Source of the DNA: Natronoarchaeum mannanilyticum
GTDB taxonomy: Archaea > Halobacteriota > Halobacteria > Halobacteriales > Natronoarchaeaceae
DNA: 64,000 nt
Direction: 5' to 3'
Assembly (NCBI RefSeq): GCF_039522665.1
Contig: NZ_BAAADV010000004.1
Span: 1-64,000 of the forward strand
In this document: piece by piece, positions 25,139 through 33,367 of the stretch
Numbering within the stretch: the first letter of the stretch is position 1
How the letters are laid out: every line of letters begins with the position of its first letter
The notes under the pieces: model-generated
Database searches by the model: none
Told to the model about the DNA's origin: nothing
The model's input: only the letters and a program-made list of their open reading frames with translations
Position numbers and translations under genes: made by a program

Positions 25139-25462
25139 TCAGAACGGAAGCATCGATCGCAGGTGTCCGAGCATTCCGCCGTCGCCCCGGCGCTCGTCGA
25201 ACACCGGGTACAGCACGTCGAGCAGTTCGTTCTTCGAGTCGTACTCCTGGCGATCGACCGCCGCGAGCGCGTCCCCGATCTCCATCGTCCGACCGCTCGC
25301 GTCGTAGGGGATTTCCTGCTCCCCCAGCGCGCGCAGGATCTCGTCGTCGGTCGCGGGGAAGGTGAGCTCGGCCTCGTCGAGGCGCGCGTCGAGCGCCGCG
25401 ATGCCGAAGGCGATGACCTCCGGCTCGTCGCCGTCGTCGCCGGTCGGTGGGCGCGCTGCCAT
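25139..25462 (-). CDS. small conserved haloarchaeal protein (DUF5789-like)
   Basis: 107 residues starting at ATG 25462 (MAARPPTGDD). The composition is acidic, with EVIAFGIAALDARLDEAELTF-type and DALAAVDRQEYDSKNELLD-type helical segments and no catalytic motif. I associate it from memory with the haloarchaeal DUF5789 family; this has not been checked. The long upstream extension of the frame is Arg/Ser-rich and not part of the protein. It converges on aglJ with a 12-nt gap and is divergent from the ribbon-helix-helix gene. Confidence 0.65.
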   Translation of the reverse strand: MAARPPTGDDGDEPEVIAFGIAALDARLDEAELTFPATDDEILRALGEQEIPYDASGRTMEIGDALAAVDRQEYDSKNELLDVLYPVFDERRGDGGMLGHLRSMLPF

Positions 25463-25580
25463 TGTGAGTACGGAGACGGCTCCCCGCCTATCAACGCTAC
25501 GCTTGCGCGTGGGGCGAGCGACTCGATATCTCTCCTGGCCCTTCGCAAGGACTTTCGGCGTCGCAGACCGACCTATCGGT

Positions 25581-25790
25581 ATGACCGAGTACACGACCGT
25601 CTCGATCCCGAAGGATCTCGCGGACCGGGTCGAAGAGACGATCGAGGGGACCAGCTTCTCGTCGACGAGCGACCTCGTCCGGTTCCTGCTCCGAAGCATC
25701 GTGATCCAGCACCAGCAGGAGGGCGAGCTGACCGAGGCCGAGTTCGAGGAGATCACCAGCCAGCTACGGGATCTCGGCTATATCGACTGA
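25581..25790 (+). CDS. ribbon-helix-helix (CopG-like) DNA-binding protein
   Basis: 69-residue protein beginning MTEYTTVSIPKDLADRVEE, a classic ribbon-helix-helix start: a beta strand with alternating polar residues followed by two helices (SSTSDLVRFLLRSIVIQH). The C-terminal helix TEAEFEEITSQLRDLGYID is specific to this haloarchaeal group. It should bind DNA as a dimer; target unknown, possibly its own divergent promoter region 25463-25580. The ATG is chosen because the RHH domain starts there; the upstream part of the open frame is antisense to the DUF5789-like gene. Confidence 0.82.
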   Translation: MTEYTTVSIPKDLADRVEETIEGTSFSSTSDLVRFLLRSIVIQHQQEGELTEAEFEEITSQLRDLGYID

Positions 25791-25801
25791 CGGGATCGCG
25801 C

Positions 25802-26308
25802 TTACATCGACTGAGCTTCGTCGAAGTCCTCGAGCTGGCCGAGCGGGGGCGCCGCATCGAGAACGATCAGCTTCCGGCGCCTGCCGCGACGGTCGAACGC
25901 GGCGACGGCGTCCCCGTCCCAGGGCGGCACCGCCACGAGGACGACTTCGTGGAGGTCGTCTTCCTTCGTCACCTCCAGCCGGCCCAGCGGGTGCGAGAGA
26001 AACCGACCCTGCGTCTGGTGGGGCGGGATCGTCATGTTCATCCCGAACACGGCGTTGACCGAGCGGCGCTCCTGAGGCAAGAACAGATCAGTGAACACGG
26101 ACGTTCCGGGATCGAGGTCGGCGGCGCCGGCGGTGTCGATCAGACTGTCGCTTTCCGTCGCTCCGTCGGAGGTGGTCGACCAGTCGAGTTCGCCCGCCGG
26201 CGTCACGGCGAGCGCGGCGCTGATCGCCTCGGGATCCTCGTCGTCGGCGAGTTCCAGCAGGACGTCCAGCAGTCCTTTCGTCACGTAGACGTCGGTATCG
26301 GGCGACAC
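25802..26308 (-). CDS. conserved hypothetical protein
   Basis: 168 residues, acidic N-terminal half (VYVTKGLLDVLLELADDEDPE), then a more ordered C-terminal half with RRSVNAVFGMNMTIPPHQTQ, RFLSHPLGRLEVTKEDDL and HEVVLVAVPPWDGDAVAAF. The general plan recalls degenerate JAB/MPN-domain proteins, but the HxH-type metal motif is missing, so no peptidase activity is claimed. It is 11 nt from the stop of the RHH gene (convergent) and 81 nt downstream of the metallo-hydrolase-like gene on the same strand. Confidence 0.6.
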   Translation of the reverse strand: MSPDTDVYVTKGLLDVLLELADDEDPEAISAALAVTPAGELDWSTTSDGATESDSLIDTAGAADLDPGTSVFTDLFLPQERRSVNAVFGMNMTIPPHQTQGRFLSHPLGRLEVTKEDDLHEVVLVAVPPWDGDAVAAFDRRGRRRKLIVLDAAPPLGQLEDFDEAQSM

Positions 26309-26389
26309 GTGCGTACCACTACCCGCGGCGGGAGGTTAACCGTACCGACTGATCGGACCCGATGAGCGACTCGTTCGGCGCTCCCGGTA

Positions 26390-27109
26390 TCAGCTCCTGA
26401 TGAAATCCGCCAGCGTGTTGACGTACAGCTGCGGCGTGCGGCGCCGGGCGCCGGCGAGCGCGTCGGCCAGCGCGTCCGGGGCGTCATCGACGACGGGCGC
26501 CCCGTGTCCGACTGCGATCCGATCGGGCGCGAGCCCGCCGAGCGATCCGCGCGGCGGGAGCAGGCGCAGCGCCGGGTGGACGCCGAGGCGCTCGTCGTTC
26601 GCCAGGAAGTAGTCGCTCGTGCCGACGGCTTCCGGAACGACGAGCGTCCCGTCGGCGGGCGTGATGAGCGCGATCTCGGTCCAGAACCCTCGGTTGAGAA
26701 CGCGAATCGTCCGGTAGCCCGTATCGGCGAGTTCGGCGTCGAACCGTTCGATATCCGCGTCCAGCGTCTCGGCGACGTCGTCCATCGTGGCGTGGACGTA
26801 CACCGGCACGTCGTGTCGCCGCGCGATCGCGGCGGCGTCGCGCTTGTGGCGATCCAACAGGATGACGACGCCCGCGACTTCGCCGAGATCGGCGACCGTC
26901 TCGTCGAGGTCGGGCGTGTCGACCGGGTCGATCAGCCAGACGCTCGGCTCGCCGGTCTCGTCGGCGTCGGTGCCGTCCGGTCCCTCGCCGGCGACGAGCG
27001 CGTGACTCGCGCGCTGCATCGCCTCGTCGGGGTGGGCGATCCACGTGAGCCCGCCCTCCCAGCGGAACGTCTCGCTGTCGGCCGCCGCGCCCGAGGCTTT
27101 CATCGGCAT
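26390..27109 (-). CDS. degenerate metallo-beta-lactamase-fold-like protein
   Basis: 239 residues from ATG 27109 (MPMKASGAAA). The order WIAHPDE, VWLIDPVDTPDLDE, GVVILLDRHKRDAAAIARRH, HDVPVYVH, TLVVPEAVGTSDYFL and IAVGHGAPVVDDA follows the strand/loop pattern of the metallo-beta-lactamase fold, but the HxHxDH site is replaced by DRHKRDA, so zinc chemistry is doubtful. A minus-strand CTTTATTCC (27134-27142) is 27 nt upstream of the ATG, supporting a leaderless start. It is divergent from the VOC gene. Confidence 0.6.
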   Translation of the reverse strand: MPMKASGAAADSETFRWEGGLTWIAHPDEAMQRASHALVAGEGPDGTDADETGEPSVWLIDPVDTPDLDETVADLGEVAGVVILLDRHKRDAAAIARRHDVPVYVHATMDDVAETLDADIERFDAELADTGYRTIRVLNRGFWTEIALITPADGTLVVPEAVGTSDYFLANDERLGVHPALRLLPPRGSLGGLAPDRIAVGHGAPVVDDAPDALADALAGARRRTPQLYVNTLADFIRS

Positions 27110-27186
27110 GTGGCGTATCTTGGATCTCGCCCGGAATAAAGCCCGACCACCGCGGCCGATTTGGCGATCGAGGCCGTAGTCCGAGT

Positions 27187-27879
27187 ATGCTCGCCGTCCT
27201 GGAGCACCTGGCGCTGGAGGCCAAGGCCCTCGATCCGATGCGCGCGTTCTACGGCGACGAACTGGACCTCGACGTCGTCGACGAGTTCGATCGGGAGCTG
27301 TCGTTCGCCGCCGGCGAGACGACGCTGGTCGTCCGCAGGCCCGACGGCGTCCCGCGGGGCGGTCTCCACACCCACTTCGCGTTCTCGATCCCCGCCGACG
27401 AGTACGGCGACTGGTGGGACCGGCTCTCCGCAGAGCGAGCGCTGGAGGAACACACGTTCGGCTCGGCGTCCTCGCTGTACTGCTACGATCCGGCGGGCAA
27501 CTGCGTCGAACTCGGTCAGTCGGACGTCGCGGGGCCGGGAATCGACGGTGTCTTCGAGGTCGTCCTGGAGGTCGAAGATCTCGACCGGGCGCTCCCCTTC
27601 TACGAAGCGCTCGGCTTCTCGGTCGTCGACCGCGGCGCACAGCGGCGTCGCGTCCGGCTCTCGGGGCCGATGGATCTGGAGCTCTGGGAACCGCATCTCG
27701 GCCTCGCGGACGCCCGGGGCGGCGTCCACGTCGATCTGGGGTTCGCGGCGCCCGACGTCGACGCCGCGGTCGAGGCGATCCGGGAGCGGGCCTGCCGGGT
27801 CGAGCGGGACGGCGAGCGCGCCGCGGTCAGAGATCCGGACGGGCACTACCTGACGATCGCGCCAGAGGAAAATGAGTGA
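27187..27879 (+). CDS. two-domain VOC/glyoxalase-superfamily protein
   Basis: 230 residues made of two vicinal-oxygen-chelate modules (about 1-115 and 120-228). The first has VLEHLALEAKALDPMRAFYG and SLYCYDPAGNCVELGQ, the second has FEVVLEVEDLDRALPFYEAL and AAVRDPDGHYLTIAPE. Candidate metal ligands are His 7, the Glu of NCVEL and the corresponding second-module positions. Ring-cleaving dioxygenase and lyase members share this layout; the reaction cannot be assigned. Start ATG 27187 follows the divergent gene by 77 nt. Confidence 0.8.
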   Translation: MLAVLEHLALEAKALDPMRAFYGDELDLDVVDEFDRELSFAAGETTLVVRRPDGVPRGGLHTHFAFSIPADEYGDWWDRLSAERALEEHTFGSASSLYCYDPAGNCVELGQSDVAGPGIDGVFEVVLEVEDLDRALPFYEALGFSVVDRGAQRRRVRLSGPMDLELWEPHLGLADARGGVHVDLGFAAPDVDAAVEAIRERACRVERDGERAAVRDPDGHYLTIAPEENE

Positions 27880-27893
27880 CGCCGAGGCGCGAA

Positions 27894-28190
27894 CTACAGC
27901 CGGTCGGTGTCGATCGAGACGCCGGGCGGCGAGACGACGAGAAAGCCCCGGAAGTGGACGAGCTCGCCGCCGCCGTCGCGGATCTCGCGGGCGAAACCGG
28001 CGGCCAGATCGTTGATCTCTCCCTCGACGGCGAGCACGAGGACGTTCCCGCCGAGAACGGTCTCGGTCCACTCGTCGGGGTCGGTGGTCCCGTCGAGCAC
28101 GCCCAGCACGACCTCGCTTTCGAGCGCCTCGTCGTCGTCCTCCTCGATCTGATCCTCGACGGCGCCGAGATCGAGGCTGAAGTCGGTCAT
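27894..28190 (-). CDS. small conserved haloarchaeal protein (DUF5779-like)
   Basis: 98 residues from ATG 28190 (MTDFSLDLGAV). A typical compact alpha/beta sequence: VVLGVLDGTTDPDEWTETV, NVLVLAVEGEINDLAAGFA and GELVHFRGFLVVSPPGVSID. I associate it from memory with DUF5779, unverified; no catalytic motif is visible. It converges on the VOC gene with 14 nt between stops and is followed upstream by the ferritin-like gene on the same strand. Confidence 0.68.
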   Translation of the reverse strand: MTDFSLDLGAVEDQIEEDDDEALESEVVLGVLDGTTDPDEWTETVLGGNVLVLAVEGEINDLAAGFAREIRDGGGELVHFRGFLVVSPPGVSIDTDRL

Positions 28191-28306
28191 ATCCCTCCCC
28201 ACGGAACCCCCTGGCAAAAATCCTTCTCAGTCGGCGCCGCCGCACGTCGCTCGGTCGACCGCCGACGAGTCGGCCGGTCTGGTGCTCTCGCGACCGTCCC
28301 GGCGCG

Positions 28307-28762
28307 TCAGTCCTGGACGTACTCCTTGCGGAACCCGCGGAACTCGGTGCGGTGGGCCTCTTCGTCGGTGAGCAGCGTCACCGCGATGTCCTCGGTCACG
28401 AGGTCGTCGTTCTCCTCGGCGGCCTTCGCGAGTTGCTTGTACGTCTCGATGGCGTCGTCCTCGGCTTCGAGCACGCCCTCGATCACCGAGGGCACGTCGG
28501 TCGTGTCCTCGGGCGGCTGGAGGGACTCCTGACGCGCCTCGAACTCCATCGACCCAGGCGGCTGTTCGTCGAGCTGTTTCAGTCGCTCGGCGAGCATCCG
28601 CGCGTGGTCCAGTTCCTCCTGGACGTCGGCCTCCAGGCTGTTCTTGATCTCTTCGGCGCGCACGCCGTCGAGCACCACCGCGTTCGACAGGTAGTTCATC
28701 ACGGTCTCGATCTCGTCGCTGTAGGCTTCCTTCAGAAGCCGCGTAACGTCTTCGTCGGACAT
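28307..28762 (-). CDS. ferritin-like/rubrerythrin-type diiron protein
   Basis: 151-residue four-helix-bundle protein. The diiron ligands appear as two ExxH motifs, EELDHARML (about residues 50-58) and DEEAHRTEF (about 133-141), with additional Glu at EIETVMNYL and AIETYKQL, one in each helix. Such proteins handle iron or reactive oxygen. GTATTTGGC on the minus strand (28787-28795) is about 27 nt upstream of ATG 28762, a likely TATA box. No rubredoxin domain is fused. Confidence 0.8.
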   Translation of the reverse strand: MSDEDVTRLLKEAYSDEIETVMNYLSNAVVLDGVRAEEIKNSLEADVQEELDHARMLAERLKQLDEQPPGSMEFEARQESLQPPEDTTDVPSVIEGVLEAEDDAIETYKQLAKAAEENDDLVTEDIAVTLLTDEEAHRTEFRGFRKEYVQD

Positions 28763-29138
28763 GGCGTCCTAGAATACGACGTGGAAGCCAAATACGTCTG
28801 GTGCCGAAAGGCAAGTCCGGCTGCTTTCGGCGTCGCCGTTCTCGGCGTGACGCCGACGCGTCGCCGCCGTCGGCGGTACTCGAATTCTCCGGTTGTCGCC
28901 GATCGCAGGGGTGCGTGCGAGCCGCGGCGTCGACCGCGCGCCGCGAAATAACCCACTCGACGCCGCGGGTTCGCCGCCCCGTGCCATCAGACCACATGGT
29001 AGATACATTGATGGATACTAGGTGATTTAGGCCGTCGATGTACCGCGATTCCGGATCGCTCGCCCGCCGAACGGGCGGCGACGAAATCTGTTCTAAAGAC
29101 AGCTTTATATATCGTGAAGCCACTGTGGGTTAGATACC
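28763..29138. other. intergenic region between ferritin-like gene and leuA
   Basis: 376 nt without a supported gene. It holds the minus-strand promoter of the ferritin-like gene, a small TGCC-GAAA-GGCA hairpin near 28800-28811, a GC-rich stretch, a hairpin CGCCCG-CCGAA-CGGGCG near 29059-29075, and the TATA box of leuA. A 9-codon ATG frame at 28996 has no supporting signal. Confidence 0.5.
29104..29111 (+). promoter_or_regulatory. TATA box of leuA
   Basis: TTTATATA stands about 30 nt upstream of ATG 29139 and is the strongest TATA box in the intergenic region. It marks ATG 29139 as the intended start and so exposes the frameshift just downstream. Confidence 0.65.
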
Positions 29139-30369
29139 ATGTCCGACGACACGTCCATGGATTCGTCCTCTGGCACCAGCCAGGGGGGTCGAGTTCTTCC
29201 AGGGCACGTTAGATTCCACTGACGAGATAAAGTCAGCACGCGTTTTCGACACGACGCTCCGCGACGGGGAGCAATCGCCACACACGTCGTTCTCCTACGA
29301 GGACAAGCGGGAGATAGCGGCTGTGCTGGACGAGATGGGCACCCACGTCATCGAGGCGGGGTTCCCGGTCAACTCCGACGCGGAGTTCGAGGCGGTGCGT
29401 GACATCGCCGAGAACACGAGCACGACCACCTGCGGGCTCGCCCGCGTGGTCGACAAGGACGTCGAGGCCGCGATCGACAGCGGCGTCGAGATGGTCCACG
29501 TGTTCTCCTCGACGAGCGACGTCCAGATCGAGGATTCGATGCACGCCACCCGCGAGGAGGTAGTAGAGCGTTCGGTCGAGGCCGTCGAGCGAGTCAAGGA
29601 GGCAGGCGTGACCTGCATGTACTCGCCGATGGACGCGACCCGCACCGACGAGGACTTCCTGATCGACGTGATCGAGGCGGTCTCCGACGCGGGGACCGAC
29701 TGGATCAACATCCCCGACACCTGCGGGGTCGCGACGCCCCGCCGGTTCTACGACCTGATCAGCACGGTCGTCGACCACACGGACGCCAACGTCGACGTCC
29801 ACACCCACGACGACTTCGGGCTGGCGACCGCCAACGCGCTGTCCGGTATCGAGGCCGGGGCCAAGCAGGCCCAGGTCTCGGTCAACTCCATCGGCGAGCG
29901 CGCGGGCAACGCCGCCTACGAGGAGTTCGTGATGGCCGTCGAGTCGGTGTACCAGGTCGACACCGGCATCGACACGACCCGCATCACCGAGCTCTCGCGG
30001 CTCGTCGAGGAGCTGAGCGGCATCGACGTGCCGGGCAACAAGCCCGTCGTCGGCGAGAACGCCTTCTCCCACGAGAGCGGCATCCACGCCGCGGGCGTGA
30101 TCGAGAACTCCGACACCTTCGAGCCGGGCGTCATGACGCCCGACATGGTCGGCGCGAACCGGAAGCTGGTGCTGGGCAAGCACACCGGCAACCACTCCGT
30201 CCGCGAGCGACTGGAGGACGCCGGCTTCGAGCCGACCGAGGAGGAGGTCCGCGCGGTCACCCGCCGCGTCAAGGACCACGGCGCCGAGAAAAAGCAGGTC
30301 ACGATGGAGACGCTGGAGCAGTTCGCCCGCGAGGAGGGCGTCACGCGCACGGAGGAGGTCACGGTCTGA
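29139..30369 (+). CDS. leuA: 2-isopropylmalate synthase, with apparent frameshift near the N-terminus
   Basis: Condenses acetyl-CoA with 2-oxoisovalerate, the committed step to leucine. The HMGL-like TIM barrel begins VFDTTLRDGEQSPHTSFSY and contains GTHVIEAGFPVNSD, DVHTHDDFGLATANAL and SVNSIGERAGNAA; HESGIHAAGV follows. Homology extends upstream to RGVEFFQGTL, but that frame has no start codon. ATG 29139, correctly placed after a TATA box, reads MSDDTSMDSSSGTSQGG and then leaves frame at a run of six G (29183-29188); one more G would join the two into an intact protein of about 410 residues. As written, either a sequencing error or a real mutation. Uninterrupted frame without start: 29134-30369. 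Confidence 0.85.
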
Positions 30370-30535
30370 TGCCCCCCGCCGGGTTCGTCGTTTCCCACTC
30401 TCGGGAGCGACAGGTAGAGCGCGACGACTCCGGACGCCGCGGCGACAGTCGCGCCGGCGCCGGACTCGCTCTCGCCGGCTGCCGCGCACGCGTAGTGGTG
30501 CGTGCGTCTCGGCGGCGCCCCCCGACGCGCAACAA

Positions 30536-30541
30536 TTATAA
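30536..30541 (+). promoter_or_regulatory. TATA box of the ilvB leader transcript
   Basis: TTATAA within CAATTATAAG is centred 26 nt before the leader ATG 30565, the leaderless distance. No comparable TATA element lies immediately before ilvB, so the ilv operon transcript probably starts here. Confidence 0.6.
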
Positions 30542-30564
30542 GCGACGAACGCATCATCACTGCA

Positions 30565-30666
30565 ATGATGAGACGGACCCCCGCCGCCGAGGTCACGAGC
30601 CCGGTCAGCGGCGGGTCCGCGGCGACCCTTCTCGCGACGCTCGGTGTGATCGTAGGGGCCCACTAG
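30565..30666 (+). CDS. candidate leader peptide of the ilv operon
   Basis: 33-residue ORF (MMRRTPAAEVTSP at its start) placed 26 nt after a TATA box and about 190 nt upstream of ilvB. Its end, ATLLATLGVIVGAH, holds three Leu, two Val and one Ile codon within 11 codons, the amino acids made by the downstream operon. The stop codon TAG (30664-30666) lies inside a short inverted repeat AGGGGC/GCCCCT (30654-30671). This is the layout of a bacterial-style attenuation leader. Translation has not been shown. Confidence 0.5.
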   Translation: MMRRTPAAEVTSPVSGGSAATLLATLGVIVGAH

Positions 30667-30671
30667 CCCCT
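30654..30671 (+). promoter_or_regulatory. hairpin at the leader peptide stop codon
   Basis: AGGGGC-CCACTA-GCCCCT forms a 6-bp stem with a 6-nt loop; the leader stop codon occupies the end of the loop and the first base of the 3' arm. A ribosome stalled on the preceding Leu/Val/Ile codons would change whether this stem forms. No alternative T-tract terminator is evident downstream. Confidence 0.4.
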
Positions 30672-30853
30672 CACACATCCACTTCTCGACCACGGATCGC
30701 ACCGTCTTCAGAACGTCCAGCACCCGCTCGACATATGTACCGACAACCACACACCCGACGACAACACCGACCCGCGACCGAACAGCCTCGACGAACACCG
30801 GCAGCTCGAACTACAGCATCCGCGGCACGGACCGAAGCGTCCGGTGAGAGCGC

Positions 30854-32671
30854 ATGAGCGAACGCGCGCCGGTCACCGAGACCGAAAAGGAGGCGACCGA
30901 CGCCGGCGACGCCGCGGACGCCGCGGCGTCCGGCGCCAACCGATCGCCCGAGGAACGGGCCGAAGGACGGCCCGTCGAGACGGGCGCCCAGTCGGTCGTC
31001 CGCGCGCTGGAGAACGCCGGCATCGAGTACCTGTTCGGCGTCCAGGGCGGGGCGATCATGCCCGTCTACGACGCGCTGTACGACTCCGACCAGCTCACCC
31101 ACTTCACGATGGCCCACGAGCAGGGGGCGTCCCACGCCGCCGACGCCTACGGCATCGTCGCGGGCGAGCCGGGCGTCTGCATGGCGACCTCCGGTCCGGG
31201 CGCGACGAACCTCGTGACCGGCATCGCAGACGCCAACATGGACTCGGACCCGATGATCGCGCTGACCGGGCAGGTCGCCCGCGACTTCGTCGGTAACGAC
31301 GCGTTCCAGGAGACCGACACCACGGGCGTCACCGACCCGATCACGAAGACGAACTTCTTCGCCGACGATCCCGACGTCGTCGGCGACGACGTCGGGCAGG
31401 CGCTGGCCCTGTCGAACACCGGCCGCCCCGGCCCGACGCTGGTCGACCTGCCCAAGGACGTCACGAAGGCCGACACCGACGTCGAGCCCGGCGAGCCCGA
31501 GACCCCGGACACGTTCCACGCGCCCGAGGAGGCCGACGACGAGGCCGTCGCCGAGGCGGTCCGGGCGATCGAGGCCTCGGAGAAGCCCGTCATCCTGGCG
31601 GGCGGCGGCATCATCAAGGGCGACGCCACTGAGGAGCTGCGGGAGTTCGCGACAACCTACGAGATCCCGGTCGTCACGACGATGCCCGGCCTGGGCTCGT
31701 TCCCCGAGGACCACGAGCTCTCGATGGAGATGGCCGGCATGCACGGCACCGGCTTCGCCAACATGGCGATCACGCACTGTGACGTGCTGATCGGCATCGG
31801 CACCCGGTTCGACGACCGGCTGACCGGCGGCATCGACACGTTCGCGCCCGACGCCGAGGTCGTCCACGTCGACATCGACCCCGCCGAGATCAGCAAGAAC
31901 ATCCACGCGGACTACCCGCTGATCGGCGACGCGGGGACGGTCATCGAGCAGCTCGACGCCGAGATGGACTTTGCGCCCGACGCCGACGAGTGGCGCGAGC
32001 AGTGCCAGACCTGGAAAGACGAGTACCCGATGGACTACTCGACGCCCGACGACGAACCCCTGAAACCGGAGTTCGTCGTCGAGGCGCTTGACGAGGCAAC
32101 CGGCGGCGACGCCATCGTCACGACCGGCGTCGGCCAGCACCAGATGTGGGCCTGCCAGTACTGGACCTACACCGAGCCCCGAACCTGGGTTTCCTCGCAC
32201 GGCCTGGGGACGATGGGCTACGGGCTGCCCGCGGCCATCGGCGCCCGCGTCGCGGCCGACGACGACCAGGAGGTCGTCTGCTTCGAGGGCGACGGCTCCT
32301 TCCTGATGACGATCCAGGAGCTGTCCGTCGCGGTCCGCGAGGACATGGACATCACCGTGGCCGTGCTCAACAACGAGTACGTCGGGATGGTCCGCCAGTG
32401 GCAGGACGCCTTCTTCGACGGCCGTCACGCCGCCTCGGAGTACTCCTGGTGTCCGGAGTTCGACAAGCTCGCGGAAGCGTTCGGCGCCCGCGGGTTCGCG
32501 GTCGACGACTACGACGAGGTCGCCGACGCCGTCGAGGCCGCCGTCGAGTACGACGGCCCCTCGGTGATCGACTTCCACATCGACCCCCGCGCCAACGTCT
32601 ACCCGATGGTCCCCAGCGGCGGGGCCAACGGCCAGTTCGCACTGAGCGAAGAACAGCTGGAGGACCTGTAA
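30854..32671 (+). CDS. ilvB: acetolactate synthase large subunit
   Basis: TPP- and FAD-dependent enzyme joining two pyruvates to acetolactate (valine, leucine) or pyruvate with 2-oxobutyrate (isoleucine); 605 residues. Catalytic Glu in MAHEQGASHAADAYG; TPP/Mg site in FEGDGSFLMTIQELSVA; FAD-region GIGTRFDDRLTG; NNEYVGMVRQWQ as in biosynthetic AHAS. An acidic, Ala-rich extension of about 40 residues precedes the conserved part. It is first in ilvB-ilvN-ilvC-orf-leuC-leuD, 2 nt before ilvN, and is preceded by the leader peptide. Confidence 0.95.
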   Translation: MSERAPVTETEKEATDAGDAADAAASGANRSPEERAEGRPVETGAQSVVRALENAGIEYLFGVQGGAIMPVYDALYDSDQLTHFTMAHEQGASHAADAYGIVAGEPGVCMATSGPGATNLVTGIADANMDSDPMIALTGQVARDFVGNDAFQETDTTGVTDPITKTNFFADDPDVVGDDVGQALALSNTGRPGPTLVDLPKDVTKADTDVEPGEPETPDTFHAPEEADDEAVAEAVRAIEASEKPVILAGGGIIKGDATEELREFATTYEIPVVTTMPGLGSFPEDHELSMEMAGMHGTGFANMAITHCDVLIGIGTRFDDRLTGGIDTFAPDAEVVHVDIDPAEISKNIHADYPLIGDAGTVIEQLDAEMDFAPDADEWREQCQTWKDEYPMDYSTPDDEPLKPEFVVEALDEATGGDAIVTTGVGQHQMWACQYWTYTEPRTWVSSHGLGTMGYGLPAAIGARVAADDDQEVVCFEGDGSFLMTIQELSVAVREDMDITVAVLNNEYVGMVRQWQDAFFDGRHAASEYSWCPEFDKLAEAFGARGFAVDDYDEVADAVEAAVEYDGPSVIDFHIDPRANVYPMVPSGGANGQFALSEEQLEDL

Positions 32672-32673
32672 TC

Positions 32674-33294
32674 ATGACCGGAGGACTGCAAGGACCCGGA
32701 CCGAAGGATCGACCCCGACCTGACGGTCGGCGCAACAGCCAGGGGATCCGCGTCGATCCCGACGCCGAAGCCGAACCCGACACCCGCCGCGCCGTGCTGT
32801 CGGCGCTGGTGAAACACGAGCCCGGCGTCCTGGCGGAGGTGTCGGGCCTCTTTAGCCGGCGCCAGTTCAACATCGAGAGCCTCACCGTCGGCCCGACCGA
32901 GGACGACGACCGCGCCCGGATCACGCTGGTGATCGAGGAGCCCGAGCCCGGCATCGAGCAGGCCAAAAAGCAGCTCCGGAAGCTGCTGCCGGTCGTCTCG
33001 GTGCGGGAACTGCCCGAGGACGCCAACCAGCGCGAGCTCGCGCTGATCAAGGTCGGCGCGACCCGACCCGACGAGGTCCACGCCATCGCCGAGATGTACG
33101 ACGCGAAGGGCGTCGACGCCGGCCGGGACACGATCACCGTCGAGATCACCGGCAGCACCCAGAAGATCGACGCCGCCGTCGAGGCGTTCGAGCAGTTCGG
33201 CATCCACGAGATCGTCCGGACCGGCACCGCGGCGCTCTCGCGGGGCGCCGAGTACACTGCGACGACCCCCGACGGCGCGCCGGCAGACGACTGA
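32674..33294 (+). CDS. ilvN: acetolactate synthase small (regulatory) subunit
   Basis: 206-residue regulatory subunit. An ACT domain at about 43-115 (LSALVKHEPGVLAEVSGLFS, RRQFNIESLTVGPTED) binds the feedback inhibitor valine; a second C-terminal domain (about 120-195) completes the subunit. A polar N-terminal extension of about 40 residues is longer than in bacterial IlvN. The ATG 2 nt after the ilvB stop sets the start and implies translational coupling. Confidence 0.93.
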   Translation: MTGGLQGPGPKDRPRPDGRRNSQGIRVDPDAEAEPDTRRAVLSALVKHEPGVLAEVSGLFSRRQFNIESLTVGPTEDDDRARITLVIEEPEPGIEQAKKQLRKLLPVVSVRELPEDANQRELALIKVGATRPDEVHAIAEMYDAKGVDAGRDTITVEITGSTQKIDAAVEAFEQFGIHEIVRTGTAALSRGAEYTATTPDGAPADD

Positions 33295-33367
33295 CGCCGA
33301 TCGAGCCGACGACTGACACGACGAGCGATTCGCAACGTATACGCGACGCGAAAAGAGATCGACACAC

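Noticed and set aside
28996-29025. 9-codon ORF before leuA as a leucine leader peptide
   Set aside because: It lies upstream of the leuA TATA box, so it would not be on the leuA transcript, and it has only one or two Leu codons.
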